Shown: positions 45,196 through 58,235, counted from the first letter of the stretch. The stretch is 64,000 bases of DNA from Eutypella sp. D-1 (GCA_023313575.1 JAJTTP010000001.1:1488001-1552000), one strand, 5' to 3'. Notes: generated from the letters alone by a model not told the origin. Numbers and translations: made by a program.

Positions 45196-48100
45196 CTAGG
45201 AGGCCGCAATTTGTGGAGAGGGTCTCTCCTTGCCCTCTATTGCAGCCGTAACGGCCTGGACCTTGTCAGCGGCGCGCTCGAGGACTTCGATGGCCTCGAC
45301 TAGAATCTGCTGAGTGTGAACGTTGATTTCCTTGATCCGGACGCGGAAAACGTCGCCGATGCGCACGTCGACCATCTTGGCGACGTCGTTTAAGGTATGA
45401 GTGCGTATGAAGGCGTGCCTATCAAGGAAGTCGAGTTGTCCGAGCAGGTAGTTGCGTCCTGCGATGTGTCCGACGGTGAACTTGAAGGTCTCCGGTAGCG
45501 ATGCCTCCCCGAATCGCCACGCCCGCACCAGCGCCTGCAATATCCACTGCTCCGTCCCGCCCTGCCTGACCAGAGATCGGACCTGCTTTTCGCGCACACG
45601 AAGCATGGGCAGCATGCGGTCGAGGCGCTCGCGGCTGAAAGGGAGGAAATCCATGCTCTCCTCCGGCTTCTTACCGACGAGCGACTGGCCCGTGCGCCGT
45701 TCATGCAGGATCGCTGCCTCGATCTGCCAGTGAACGATAAGATCACCAAAGCGTCGAAGCGGTGACGTCGCCTTCGTATACATGTCGACGCCGAGCAAGA
45801 AATGCGGACCGGCTGTGGTGGAAATCTCGTCGCCACCTAGCAGCGCGCGTAGGTGGCGCCACTGCCCGGGCTCGGGACGTACACCAGCTTCGAGGAGCGG
45901 ATAGAAGACGTCACGCGTGTACTGCCGGATCAGCGCGTCATTCCGGACCGCATGCGGCTGCGTACGGAAAGGGATCGGAATGCCCCGCTCGTGGCACCAC
46001 TTCGCAGCAATCTCACCCGCCAGTCGCATGGCGTGCTCAACGAGCGCAGTGTCAGTACGCCGCGAATATCCGATTCGGATCGATGGATCGCCTGCTGAAA
46101 GTATAAAACTGTCCTCGTCGATCCGCTGCGACACCTCGTCGAACTCCGCCCATGCCTCTAGTCGTGGCTGGAAGAAAGGCGTCGCGCCCCGGCTTACCCG
46201 GATCGCTTGAATTGCCTCGCCGAGTTTCGATAGTTTGGAAAGTTCGGCTATTTGCTCCTTGGTTAGATCATCCGGGCGTGTCATCTTCCGCGGCGCTGGC
46301 TTCCCCTCAGGTATGGTGCCGACTCTTAGTTCACCGCCCGCCACTTGCGGATCTGGGCGGGTCTCGCCGATGGCGGAGGCGACGTCTTCCCCAGTTATAT
46401 ACACGAGTTCCTTCAAGCGGCCAGGGGTGACTTTGTGATCTAGCACTACACCTTCGTCATTTACCAAGGCGCTGAATGTGAGGCATGGTCGATTGGGCGC
46501 CAGAGAGAATCTTTCCTGGCTGATGTTGGCAGGTAGCATACGTTCAAAATGGCCGGGCAGGTAGATCGTCTCGGGTATCAGTTCGGCATATTTGGCCACT
46601 GGTGTTTCAGCAGCAATGCTCGATGCCGGGTCTGCGACGTGGACATGAATCCAATGTTGGTCAGGAGCTGACGCCTTTTCCACTGAAACAGCATCGTCAA
46701 TATCCGTGGTGTACTCGGAATCTATACAGTAAGCAGTGACCCCTTCCCAATCTTTGCGGTCATTGGAGAATACATCATTCTTGATGTCTCGATCAAGTAT
46801 GCCGAAAAATGGTCTGGTGTACCCAGCGCCCCGCTTGATCTCAACATCTGGGAGACGCATTTGGTACCGGGCCGGGATTTCCCAAGGAGGTATCCACCGA
46901 ACCTCCTGAAGGAACGACCACCCTGTCGTTTGCGCCAAATTCTCGGCCTCCTGATACCTATCAATGAGTTTCAATAGAGCGGGACCAACACATTGTAGGC
47001 GTGAGTAAGTTGGGAATTTTTGATATCCTGCCCAAATTTCGATGAAATGCAAAATGTCGCGTTCTGTTTCGGTCCAATCCTGTTGTATCTGTGGCTGTTC
47101 ACTGTGCGAGGGCCCGATGATACCACTTCTTGTCCATTTTCGATGCATCCGGCTCCTGTCTATGGCTTTCCTGGCTTTATGGATGAAGGAATGTATAGGA
47201 GACGTTTTTGCGTGAGCAGATGGAATAGCCTCGGGGCCACGTAGAGACTCGAGGTATTCACGGGTCAAGCTTTCCACTTTCTGGACAATGCGCACTTCAG
47301 AAAGCGGACTGATTTCGAACAGGTATGACCCCCGGTGACCCTCCTCTTTGAGAGGTCTGAAAAAAATCTCATCCTGTAGAAGGGCCCTATGTACTGCGTA
47401 CAGCGCTGACGCGTTGAATTGTCCGTCCTCTTTGAGACGCTTAGGAAGTAGGAGATCCGCGATCTCATGCAAGGTGAGATATCTGTTTTTCACTGGATCT
47501 CCAATGAATGCGCTAGAGGCATCTAAGGTCCCGGCATTGTCCTGGTAAATGGCCTCAGAGGAATGGGTGAAATCAAGCATTTTCCTGAGGAGGTTGGCCC
47601 CTATCGTTCGAGTCGGGCCATGACCAAGATCCTGCAATGCATTCAATTGTTCTACTGGGGTCTCGGTAGACGGTAATTGGGCGATAATAGGCTCTATCTC
47701 TTCAAACGTTGCGAAGTTGCGGACGACGAAGAGTGTCCGGATGCCCAATCCAGAGAACCATTTGCCGCTATTTGTGTAGAAGTGCTCGTAGCCATTGAAG
47801 CGACCAAGGCAGATGGCGAGCATAGGACGTCTTGACCCTGCGGAACTAAACATGTAGTTAGATATACGTGTCGATGTATTTGGGTATAAAACGCTTCATA
47901 CCTTAACTCGACCATGTCTCCAGGCTTCAGCATGTCTGCGCTCGAACGCAGCTCTTCGAGTTCATCTCCTTGAAATACCGGCGTGCTCACTTCAAACTGT
48001 GCCATAGCGACGTTTTGCGGTCGCGTAAAACTGTTAGACAGTGCCCCCTCTTCAGGGAGATCCTCGAGCATGGCCTGAGCTGGACCGGGATGCTCCTCGT

Positions 48101-48430
48101 CCCATGTGCGTAGAAGGTCTCTTATTGAAGGCGGGTCTTCCTTCCGCCGTCGACTGCCCTTCCCGGCCTCTGAAGGTATCCCCAAAGCATCCTCAGGTCC
48201 TTTTGATGGGGACGGATGTTGGACAGTTGCAAAAGCCTAGAAGTAAATGTTAGTCTACGTACCAAGATGGAAACCACCATCTCCCCCCCCCCTTTTTTTT
48301 CCTGTAAAAAGGGAACTGCACATACCCTTCGGCTCAAAGATACACCGGCTTTGCTAAAGCCAGGGATTGTTGTTGATTTGCCAAGGGCACATCGCCAGCA
48401 GACGAAGGACCTCCTCGAAGCCGTTAGCAT
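45196..48430 (-). CDS. cyt-4: Mitochondrial exoribonuclease, RNase II/R family (CYT-4/Dss1-like)
   Basis: Three exons, 48326-48430, 47902-48236 and 45196-47845, joined in phase to 1029 residues. Donors are GTATGT and GTATGA, acceptors TCTAG and TTTAG. Exon 1 is a typical mitochondrial presequence: Arg/Ser/Lys-rich, no acidic residues, ending VSLSRR. The RNB catalytic domain starts near residue 515 with CIDSEYTTDIDDAVSV, which supplies the four metal-binding aspartates (D522, D528, D530, D531). Further RNB landmarks are YLPGHFERMLPANISQERFSL, RLAGEIAAKWCHERGIP and ATSPLRRFGDLIVHWQ. A C-terminal S1-like part follows (VDVRIGDVFRVRIKEINV). Neurospora CYT-4 and yeast Dss1 degrade and process mitochondrial RNA, including introns. 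I use the Neurospora symbol for the family; orthology was not tested. Confidence 0.9.
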
Positions 48431-49449
48431 ATTTTCAACATTCCACGGCGGCCCAGCACGAGCTCATATATTAAGATAATGGTAGGTCGTGACGGGACAG
48501 AATATGTAGGAATGTGGACTTGATAGGCCCGAAACCTCGATTTCGATTTTGAGATAGTAAAAAATTCGAAGCTATGGAGTGGAGCACAATGGGGCCAAAT
48601 TCCAGTAGTTAACGCCTGCCCACGTGATATGATTCGTTACCTAGGTACTTACATACATGTAGTAGGAACTGATGCACTACGTATGTACTTATTATGTAAT
48701 CTACCAGATGTACTGTACATGCAGGTACCTGGGTAGGCGCATAGTGTTGTTTAGATAAATATCTCAATAGGCCCGGGATAACTAACTGCATATACGTAAC
48801 TTAAGGACCTATCTATGATGATAGAAAAGCAACCGATGGAAAAGAGGCCAAAGGGCCTGAGGGCTAAGCTACTGTTAGTCAATAGAGAGAGCCGTCATAT
48901 CATTAATGGACCTGTTGTCTCAGGCTAGGCCAATGACTAGAGGCAAATGCCGACTACCGACACTGGACAAAGGTATGTATGATGCTCCGGAATTAGAATG
49001 ATTCGACCATCTCATACAGGCTGGGCTGTGTGAAGATGTGTTAGAAGATGGCAATGGTCCCCAATCCTTTTACGGAGGGCCCGATGTCCGATATCCGCCA
49101 CTGCTTGCATGTCTCAATTGTCTTCGCATTGAAGTGTTTCACTCGGGCCGTGATCTCTCCTTCGAGCCACAATGAAATTCGGCATGTAGCAAGACGGGCT
49201 GGAATGCGTGTCGAACAAGATGGATTCGACAAGCACCTTAGATCAAGGCTCGTGTCTCTGCCACCCTGTGTCAAAGGAACGCGTTGCGTCTTTGTTGAAC
49301 GGGTTCTTAAACCGCGCAACCCCATAGCCTCCAATGTCCTTTCCTTCCTCTTACCCTCTCGTTCATCTTCAGATCTCAACCCTGTCTCTGCTTGCTGGCT
49401 TGGTTTCGAACATCCCATCAAACTGGCCATTAAACTTCACTGAACTAAA
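48431..49449. promoter_or_regulatory. Divergent promoter region between the CYT-4-like gene and the Met-rich GPI gene
   Basis: 1 kb between outward-facing start codons. Frames of about 130 codons on both strands around 49041-49443 overlap each other and look random. TACCTAGGTA-type motifs occur near 48639-48650 and 48723-48738. Confidence 0.5.
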
Positions 49450-50013
49450 ATGTTTGTCAAGCGAGTTTCTCTCCTGGCTCTGGCCTCTCTGGTCCTGGCG
49501 CAGGAACACATGGACGGCATGTCTGGCTCTGAGCACAACACCGCCGCTGCCGCCGCTGAGACTATGGCTCCGACCGACAGTGAGATCATCTCTGCCACTC
49601 CGTACATGAGCGATTACCCCAGCGGGGGCACTGATTACGTCTCAACAGCCGTAGATACTATGGAAACTACCTTGCCGGAGACTATGGCTCCTGCCTCAAC
49701 CGACATGTCGATGGCCCCCATGTCCGACGAGGCTTCGGCCCCGACGACGATGGACTACAGCATGACCACATCTGTGGTCCCCGATCCTTCAGCTCATCAC
49801 GGCATGGGTGGTATGCCTATGCCTAGTGGTGGCATGCCTATGCCCATGCCGAACGGCACAGCTTCGTCCGAGCCTCCCATCTCTGGCAGTGCTGTCAGCG
49901 GTGTTTCGGTAAGTTCAAGTTCTGGCATATTACCAATGTTCGGGGCTAACGTCAAGCCATAGGTCGCTCTCTTCGCCGTGTCGGTCGCTCTTGGCGCCTT
50001 TTTCCAGCTGTAG
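49450..50013 (+). CDS. Met/Pro/Ser/Thr-rich GPI-anchored surface protein
   Basis: Two exons, 49450-49908 and 49963-50013, join in phase to 169 residues. The N-terminus is a clear signal peptide (VKRVSLLALASLVLAQ). The mature part is rich in Ser, Thr, Ala and Met, with ETMAP repeats (three copies), an MxMxP-rich section (GGMPMPSGGMPMPMPNGT) and one NGT sequon. The 54-nt intron (GTAAGT, branch GCTAAC, acceptor CATAG) separates the body from a 17-codon last exon that encodes VALFAVSVALGAFFQL, the complete hydrophobic GPI-attachment tail; small residues before it (SGSAVSGVS) provide the omega site. It should be a plasma-membrane or wall mannoprotein. The Met-rich part resembles copper-binding surface proteins in composition only. 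Retaining the intron keeps the frame and ends at the acceptor TAG; see findings. Confidence 0.8.
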
Positions 50014-52824
50014 AACCGAGAATCGGCAAGTCCCTGCAGGTAGTAAGGACTCGCGTGGCGAAATAGGAAGCGGCGATATAAGAGATAATTTGCACACAAT
50101 CCCAGTCGAGGGCTTTCATATTTACCGGCGTTGGTCATGGCTATTTTTGTATCCCTAAGAGAGCATAAAAGGACCATACGCTCATATTCCTGCAACTATA
50201 ATACTTAATATCAATTTCATTCTTTGTACGCCCAAACTACAAATGCTTGCTTCTGATAAGCGTTGTGGCCGTAATTAGGAGTGCATGTAACACTAATTAT
50301 AATCATCACGGCAATCCACCGGCTCTCTCGTCGTTGGATCAAACACGATTTGCGGTCATGGCACCATATTACCATACTAAACTCGGTCGCCATATGGCAA
50401 GGCGAGAGGTAAACCATATAGGCTGTTCCCTGCGGAAAGGCGGAGAGTATTTCTTCTTGATCCATCGGAGTGTTAGCACGCTCGTCAGCGTCAGGACCTA
50501 TATCTACTATCCAAGCGATAAAGGAACAACGCGTCGATATGGATCGGATGACAACAAGATGGGATATTCAACCGAGAAACTTCAAAGAGGCACATGATAG
50601 AGAACAGAGCTGAGACAGAGGCGTGATCACTTTGACATAATTCTTTTGCGATTAAATGACGCCCCCATCTGGATCCGGTTGAAGCCTGCGATTTCACAAC
50701 AGACAACCGCACGCGCGAGGGCGATCTTAGCTAGAATAGGAAATGCGTAAGGCTGCGGATCACGCACATATCGACTCAAGCCAGATCTACATACTAAATG
50801 AAACTCGTCGACTGCCGGACTTCGGAATGATTTGCAGCGATGAACAGTGCTTTAAAGCTTAAAATGTGGTTAACAATAGAACAAACGGATGGCTGATCAG
50901 GCCAAAAAAAATATTATACGAAGCATTTACGCTGAAGGCTACAGTTGTTCTATATTATACCTCTCGGAACAAAGTACATTAGAATGAAAACTCGCCAATG
51001 CAAGGGGTGGACTGGATAGTAAGTTACTGTAGTAAGCGATATGCAGGTATAATTTCTACTTCAAGCAAGGCCGCTGGTTGGCACGAAGGTGCCTTTTTTT
51101 TTTTTTACTCCTGTAGCGTTACTCGGTTTATGGGAACTGTGTGCAATCATTATGTAAACGCACGCTGGATCAAGTTTGGGCGATTTGGTAGGAGTAGGAG
51201 CGCGATGGAAACATAGCACGACGGTATGACTTCCTAAGTTACTTGGACCGCATCCATCGTGACACACCTACTCCAACGTTGAGGAATATCGTTGTGGCTA
51301 GGAAGACACTTAATCTGGGATGGTATTGGAGATACATATGATATGTTTAGAATTTTTAGGGGCTCGGCGACGGGAATATTGATACTTAGCGGTGTGAATC
51401 TTTAGTGATTCTTCATCCCGTTGTGATCCCATCCCACTCACGTTGAAAATGACAAGAGTCGACGACATGGGATAACACGCTTGACCACGACAGCTTGATG
51501 CATACATACAGCCATGAAGCTATTCAAACCACTGAGGCCCCCTACACAGATCCATGCAGCTCATCAAAAGAATGGAATTGGCCCCCATGAAAAGCTAATC
51601 GGGCGACTTCTCGTCGTCCCAGAGGAAGAAAAGAAGAAAAGGCTGTAAGGGCAATTTCGCTTGTTGATCGAGTAATTTCCCAAGGCTCTCTTATAGGGTG
51701 CCATCATTGATCGAACCCACTGGGAAACACGGATTGGACAGGGGCTCCCTGTCATCTAACGTTGGTGTTGGTTGGCTAGCCAGCTAATGTCGCCGTTAGC
51801 TGATCAGTGGACACTTGCAGTGTAACCCCCATAAGAGACATCCCGGTCAGCTTATTGTGACGAGAATTTCTTATTGGACAGCCCCTGGCTTACCCCTGAC
51901 AAACTCCTGGCAGACCCCCCGTTAGTCAACTTGACGTCGTCCCTGAACCTCCCCTTATTTTGGAATTTCCGTTTTGCTAATCTTTCATCTCAACCACTAT
52001 CGGCTCTTGTGCAGTCTTGGTCAGGCAGAGGATACCGCTCTCATATTTCCCACTCCCGGCTAAGTGACCTGTTTGACTACTAGTTCGTCCTGAACAGTGA
52101 ATTAATGCCATTTGAGGGCATTATTTCCTTGGGATGGGGCCCTAGCTATTGGTAATTAGCGGTCTTGGTTAAGAACCGCAGACCAACCCTAGAGGCTATT
52201 CAGTAAAAATTGCAAAGTGGTGGCTTGGGCGACAACACTCCCGTGGGCGAACCCTACCACCCCGGTCTTATCCTTACTTGAACCAATCTCCAGATCGTCC
52301 TCAGAATACCCACGCTAGGGGAAGTCACCTTGGTAGCTTTTATGCAGTGTGAGGGCCTGGGCAATTGAGAAGCCGGAATTGGTCCATTGAACTGGGATTG
52401 TTTGGGGGATAGCCACACTATGGACGAATATGCGGTCGGCATCCTGTCTTGCCTGTCGAGCTATCCCCAAAGTTCAAACTCCCACCCGGTTCCCCCCTTT
52501 CCAGAATTAACCGTAACCACATTTGACTTGGCACCCCAAATTACCCATGATAGCCATGAAGCCATGAAGGGTTGGGACCATAATAAAAGTACAGGGTCCG
52601 CTGCTGATTCACGCATCCTCTTCCTTTTTACTCTTTTCCCTTCACGAAACGAGCCTTTTAATGTTGATACCGTAGGCGTCAAGGCCATCCTTTGAGCTTT
52701 CGTCTTTCGTTTCTACGCACCCTACCTACCGCTTCACTCATTTAGCGGGCATTCGTTTTCACGCGCGAATCATATATACACGTAATTGAAATTTCCGGAG
52801 TTCAGCTTTTGGGAATCAGGAAAA
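50014..52824. other. Intergenic region upstream of the GH17 gene
   Basis: 2.8 kb with only short, motif-free frames. A T-run lies near 51093-51106. The last few hundred bases contain T/C-rich sequence and a TATATATACACG stretch near 52771-52782, about 45 bp before the start codon, likely core promoter or leader. Confidence 0.45.
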
Positions 52825-54667
52825 ATGAGGGCAACTATCGCGGCGGCTACGGCCGCTCTCGTCGGCAGCACTACCGCTGCCACCCTGCACCACCGCCACG
52901 AGGCGTTCCACGCTCTGGCGAAGAAGAACCCTACCAATGGCACTGAGGTTTGTGGTTGCACGACCATTTACAGCACTTACTATGGTGAACCCACCCTTGT
53001 GTTCCCTCCTGCGCCGCCGCCTCCCGCTTCCACCAGTGAGTGTACCGAGGGCGAGGCTCCTCCCGCGAGCACCGAGGCCCCTCCGGCCAGCACCGAGGTT
53101 CCCCCGGCCAACACCGAGGCCCCGCCCCCCACGACCTATGAGCAGACTGTTATCGTCGTGCCCACACCGATTGCCCACCAGCCTACGACCACTGGTGTAG
53201 TCACCTTCCCGCCCACGACGGTCACTCTCACCGAGGAGACCACTGTGTGTGTTCCCCAGACGACCTCGGTGACCCAGGGCACCAACATTATTGGTGGTGT
53301 CACGACTATTGTCGAGACCGCTACTACCGTCACGTGCCCGTACCCGGTAGTTGAGACGAGCGAGGGTGTTACCACCAGCGTCGTCAGGACCACCGAGTAT
53401 GTGTGCCCGACCCCCGGCACTTACACTATCGCCCCCACGACTACCGTCGTTGACGTGCCGACTGACGTGGTCATCCCCTCGGTCACTAACTACCCTCCGG
53501 GCACCTACACTGCGCCCGAGGTTGTCACCACCATCACGAACACCGAGACCGTCGTCTACTGCCCCTTCGAGCCAGCTATCCCAACTACTGAGGCTCCCCA
53601 ACCCACTAGCCCCCCTACTGAGGTCCCCGAGGTACCCAAGGTTCCTGAGGTCCCATCGATTTCCGTTGAGATCCCTTCGGTCTCCGTTGACATCCCTGAG
53701 GTCCCGACCCTGATCCCCGAGAAGCCCAAGTCCACGGAGTACCCTACCTCGGATGCCCCCAAGCCGAAGCCCACTGGCGGCCTCGGTGGCGAGGCTGGTC
53801 TCCCTTGGGGTACCACCTACACTCCCTACTACCCCGAGAGCGGCCTCTGCATGAGCAAGGAGGATGTTACCAGGGACATTGCCGCTCTTGCCGCCAAGGG
53901 CATCAAGGTTCTGCGCACCTACTCGACTGACTGCAACACCCTCGAGTTCGTTGGTGAGGCCGCTGAGCAGTACGGCATCGATCTGATGGTCGGTATCTTC
54001 GTCGGCTCCCCCGGCTGCTCGCCCAGCAAGAGCGAAATTGCCGAGCAGATCACTGCTTTCAAGAAGTGGGCTAAGTGGGACATGGTCAAGCTCTTCGTTG
54101 TTGGTAACGAGGCTATTATCAACGGCTACTGCAGTGCGCAGGAGATCGGTACCCTGATCGAGACCTGCAAGCAGGAGTTCCCTGAATACTCTGGCCCCTT
54201 CACCACCGCTGAGACCGTCAACATCTGGGAGGAGACCGAGACCCAGTCTGCGCTCTGCGGCGCCGTCGACGTCATTGGCACCAACGCCCACGCCTTCTTC
54301 AACTCCGGAACCTCCCCCAGCCAGGCTGGCAAGTTCGTCAAGGGTCAGCTCGACATCGTCAGCAAGATCTGCCCTGGCAAGGAGGGCTACGTCCTCGAGA
54401 CCGGCTGGCCTTCCCAGGGTAAGAGCGATGGCAGCGCTATTGCCGGCTTTGTCGAGCAGGCCATTGCCATCAAGTCTATTATCAAGGAGTGCGGTGACAA
54501 GTCCGTCCTGTTCTCCCTCCACGACGACATGTGGAAGGACCCCAACACTGCTTGCGCCTGCGAGCAGCACTGTGAGTTTGCCCGCCATCCCTTCAAGCAT
54601 ATAAGTAAGCCATTGACTAACGCTTTTTATAGGGGGTATTGCCAAGGTCCTTGATCTCGGCCTTTAA
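52825..54667 (+). CDS. Cell-wall beta-1,3-glucanase-type glycoside hydrolase, family GH17 (btgE-like)
   Basis: Two exons, 52825-54571 and 54633-54667, join in phase to 593 residues. I start at the ATG that gives a signal peptide (TIAAATAALVGSTTAA). A Cys-containing head (EVCGCTTIYSTYYGEPTLV) is followed by a long Thr/Pro-rich region of about 270 residues with PPASTEA-type and VPEVP-type repeats, probably O-mannosylated. The GH17 domain runs from about residue 325 (GLPWGTTYTPY) to the end. The proton donor E429 lies in VVGNEA and the nucleophile E525 in LETGWPSQ. This architecture matches Aspergillus BtgE and yeast Scw11-like wall enzymes. The last exon codes for only 11 residues (GIAKVLDLGL preceded by a split Trp); its intron (GTGAGT, branch GACTAAC, TATAG) contains no in-frame stop, so it is easily missed. 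Confidence 0.92.
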
Positions 54668-57600
54668 GCGGATTTCAGATCTTGCGACAAATCAAGTCCC
54701 GCCGGCCTGACCCAATGAGCAGCGCCGCATACATGAGAGTCACATCACCCGACTGTCCGCCCGCCTGGATGCACTCTCGTGTTCCGGCGGCGGCAGAAAC
54801 AGTCAGATTCGTCGGCGATGTACAGGTACCTATGTAGCATAGCTTGCAAAGAGGAATGCTCTGTGGGAGCAGAATTGCACTTGCAGAGTGATGTCTTCTT
54901 TACTCGTGGGTAGAAACAGACAAAGACAAGCACCCATGCCAACCAGTCCGAGGTCCCCCGGGCAACCCCATTTTCTAATGTAATATATAGTATATATGGA
55001 TAGCAAATATGATTTGAGATTTATATATAATGCCCAATATTTGTTTGGTCTACGTGAACCTATCGATCGTCTTGCTCTGTTTATCTGAAAGTGAACACTA
55101 TTACAGCGGAGGGCTTTCCGGAATTCAACGCTCGTATGTACTACGATTTTAATATATCGGATTGTTTGCCTTTGTGGGTTCGGGTTGCGGGTGTATTTAT
55201 ATTCCACCTGCCCTATTTCGACCCATCTCCATAGGCCATGCCGTATGGGTATGGTTACTATGAGGGAAACTCACTCACTTCCTTGCGAAATCAAGCGGTC
55301 GACCTTCTTTTTATGGAAACTCGGTATAACATTACTACAATTAATCAGGGACTCCCGTACCAATAAGCCTCCCTTTTACGAGCCGCTTGTGGAAGCGGCA
55401 TTGGCCCTCGGCCGCGTCATAGCCATAGATATTCTCTATTCCTATACACGTTGATTTACCCCTATGATTGACATACAAGGTATACGAGATGCAAAGTTTA
55501 CATATGACCTTAGTCGCATTTACTACTCGGCAGTCATGACAGAGCTATATAGATAACCTAGATATTTCGGCGAGGAACGTGGTGATGTAGCGGTACATAT
55601 TGTTGACTAAATTGTAGGCTCGCCTTCTTTTTTTCGGAACCGCAACGGAGCCAGGATGGCTTCTTATTGCCATGGAAAGGCAGAGAAATCCTAGTATATT
55701 GCATGTACGCATCTAATCTAAGATCACACGATGCTTCGTGTCACCTTGACCTCTAGGTGGCGAAGGGCTGAAAACATCGTATGCGGCTCCCCGCCACCTA
55801 TGTGCGTGTGCGCCAATAGCTGATACCTGCCCTGCTAACGTGACCGTTAGATGCATGCCACCGCCGCCGCAGCCACCGTCTCAACGCGCAGTCGCATAGG
55901 TAGTATGCCGGGGAAGTTACACGGACGGGGCTACGCACTGAGCAACTATATGGGTCGAGCAGAAGATTTAACTCTCGCACGTAGCACAGGGTGTGACTGT
56001 CGCTCTAGATAATAGCCCTCAGCCGCACGATACGACGACGATACGATGTCCACCGAACCCAGCCTATTGCCGATGGGTACCTTTGGTATATGAGGAAAGC
56101 AGTCTGGGCAGTTTGGTAGTGGCTAGCATGGAAATAGGGGATGGTTTACGTAGTACGAAAAAGGCCTCATCGATGCAGGATTACAAGCAAGGGGTAACTG
56201 CATCTAGAATCTTCTTTGAGTCGAACTATCCCATTGTCTTCTGTCGGTCTGTCGGCCTGTCTGCCTGGAGCCTGAGTAACGTTCGGAAGTCTGTGCTCTA
56301 AGACAATCGCTGTCCTACTCTCATGCTTCTTTCCACATAATCGGTGGCGCACGTCGAAGTTGTGCAAATAGCGAAATAGCTTATTGCCTACCTGCAATAT
56401 ATTACACAGCTTGGTCGTGTCTTCCGCGGCCCTCATGCTGTGCCGTGCCGTGCTGTGCCGTGCTATGCTGTGCTATGCTATGCTGTGCTACTCTGGTCTG
56501 CGGCAGACTATCGAATTACTATAGATAGCATCGATGATGGACGAACGAGCGAACCAACTAAAGGCCGCGCTTCTCCGGGATCCGTGATGATCCTGATTAA
56601 CTAGATCCGATGTCCGTCAGCCCACCACCACCAGTGATCGCGCATCTCTCCCTCATAAGGCTAATGCTCATGCCTTTTCCCGAACGTATTGACTTACGCA
56701 AGCATTCGGGGTGAATCGAACACAGATTCACCAGTGGCCCATGATATACGTTGAGGAGTGGCAGTTACTCATAACCAGGCACGTATTGCTAATTGCCAAA
56801 TCTGCTGCTCACCGTGCAGACTGGCAGACTAGTTGAGAACCCGCTGTATTCCAATTTTTCCTTCGGTTACAGCGAGACTCGGCAGAACAGTTGCTGACAG
56901 GACCCGTTGTCTTTGCGATAGGATATGAGTACTCTGGCCCCATTGGCCAGAGACGCCGGCTGGTTCGCGTTTGCTAGACTAAGTTCTGCTGAATCGGGTA
57001 AGATCTTCCCCTGCCGATCATTCGTTAGTTCAGCGTAGATCTGCGCGAACATATAGCCAGGGATTCTCGAATAGTTGAGTTGAACTGTGTCGATTCTTCC
57101 AGTGAAACCCGATGGATAAAGTTGAACGGAGCAAAGCGGTCACTACATAGTATGTTAACTCGGCCCCAATTAACTACCGACGAGGAGAACAAATTTGTTA
57201 TTTACACGGAGCCTCCGCGTTTTGCCCTGCGTAAGCCTGAGGGCACTGCACTGATGATGGCCCAGATAGATATCGTTCGTCTACTAAATTAGTCGGCGCT
57301 CCAATGAAAAGCGGTCTCATACATAAGTGCGACGGGTGTCGGTCTAGTAAGGTCTTACAGGCACACACAGGTCGGTCAGTACCTGCATTCCTGCAGGAAC
57401 ATGTCGTGGAGCGTGGAGAAGAATGAGAGAAAGCGCGACGACTACCACCCATCTTATCTTAATGGTACCAAGCAGCCAAGTTAACAGCATCAGTGTTAGC
57501 ATCACCCGCATACCCCATGTCTGGCTATTATCTTACTCATCAGAAGCCGTTGAGAAATGGGAGAACCCAGAAGTGAGACAGCGTATCTTTTCCCCAGTCA

Positions 57601-58235
57601 CCCTCCGCTCAGAGTAAACCCAAGGGGTACACACTGCAAGGATGGATAACGGGGGATGCATGCGGTACTAGTCCACATTAATAGCTATAGAGTCGCAGTC
57701 ACATTGGACTCTCAAGCCCTCCAGACCCCTGTCCCGGCCTGGTCCTGTCCGGCTCCTCTATATGAGCGCCAAGGTCGAAGCCCCCATGTCCATTTTGGCG
57801 GGTCGTTCTATCGCAGTCCACCGCTGGCTTTTCTCTTCAAGACCCGGTTCCCCTTTGTCTGTACCATGTGGTGATCAATGCTCATCGCCTCACTCAACTC
57901 ACGCTCTCTCGCTTCATTCCTTTGTCGCCCCGACACCTAATAATTCCCTTTGCATTTAGCAAACCCCACGTTCGTTAAAAAAAGAAAACAATAAATACGC
58001 TCATTTAAGGGGTCCGGCATCTGAAGACGACTTGTCAATTAAAAGAGCTCACCACCCAGTCGAAGTTTTCAAGAGAAAAAATATATCTGAAACCAACATC
58101 GTGTGACTCGATTCCCCCTACCTACGATACCTGTTGCTGCAATTGTTACTACTATTTCGTCAACTCAATCGCTCAAGTCCATAGTCAGGTTCAAGCCAAT
58201 TCATCGCGATAATTTCTTGGATAACACCAGACAAA
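54668..58235. other. 3.6-kb intergenic region
   Basis: No supportable gene. It includes an AT-rich stretch near 54975-55035, an 8-bp perfect hairpin (GGTGAATC / GATTCACC at 56709-56731), and an 11-unit pentamer array at 56436-56490. The last 250 bp, with an A-run near 57978 and C/T-rich text, form the likely promoter of the next GPI gene. Confidence 0.5.
56436..56490. repeat. 11 x 5-bp tandem array, unit TGCYR
   Basis: Eleven contiguous pentamers TGCTG, TGCCG or TGCTA. Units differ only at position 4 (T/C) and position 5 (G/A), i.e. only by transitions. Confidence 0.9.

Noticed and set aside
49041..49443. Two opposing frames of about 130 codons upstream of the Met-rich GPI gene
   Set aside because: They overlap on opposite strands, show no family motif and occupy the promoter/leader position of the GPI gene.
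52816..54645. A 609-codon open frame on the minus strand opposite the GH17 gene
   Set aside because: It mirrors the GH17 exon almost exactly and arises from the strong codon bias of that gene (few stops in the antisense phase). Its product is low-complexity Gly/Leu/Asp/Arg-rich without a domain.
56709..56731. A TGTTCGATTC-type B-box within an 8-bp hairpin (minus strand), considered as a tRNA T-arm
   Set aside because: No matching A box, D arm or acceptor stem at tRNA distance; kept only as a hairpin.
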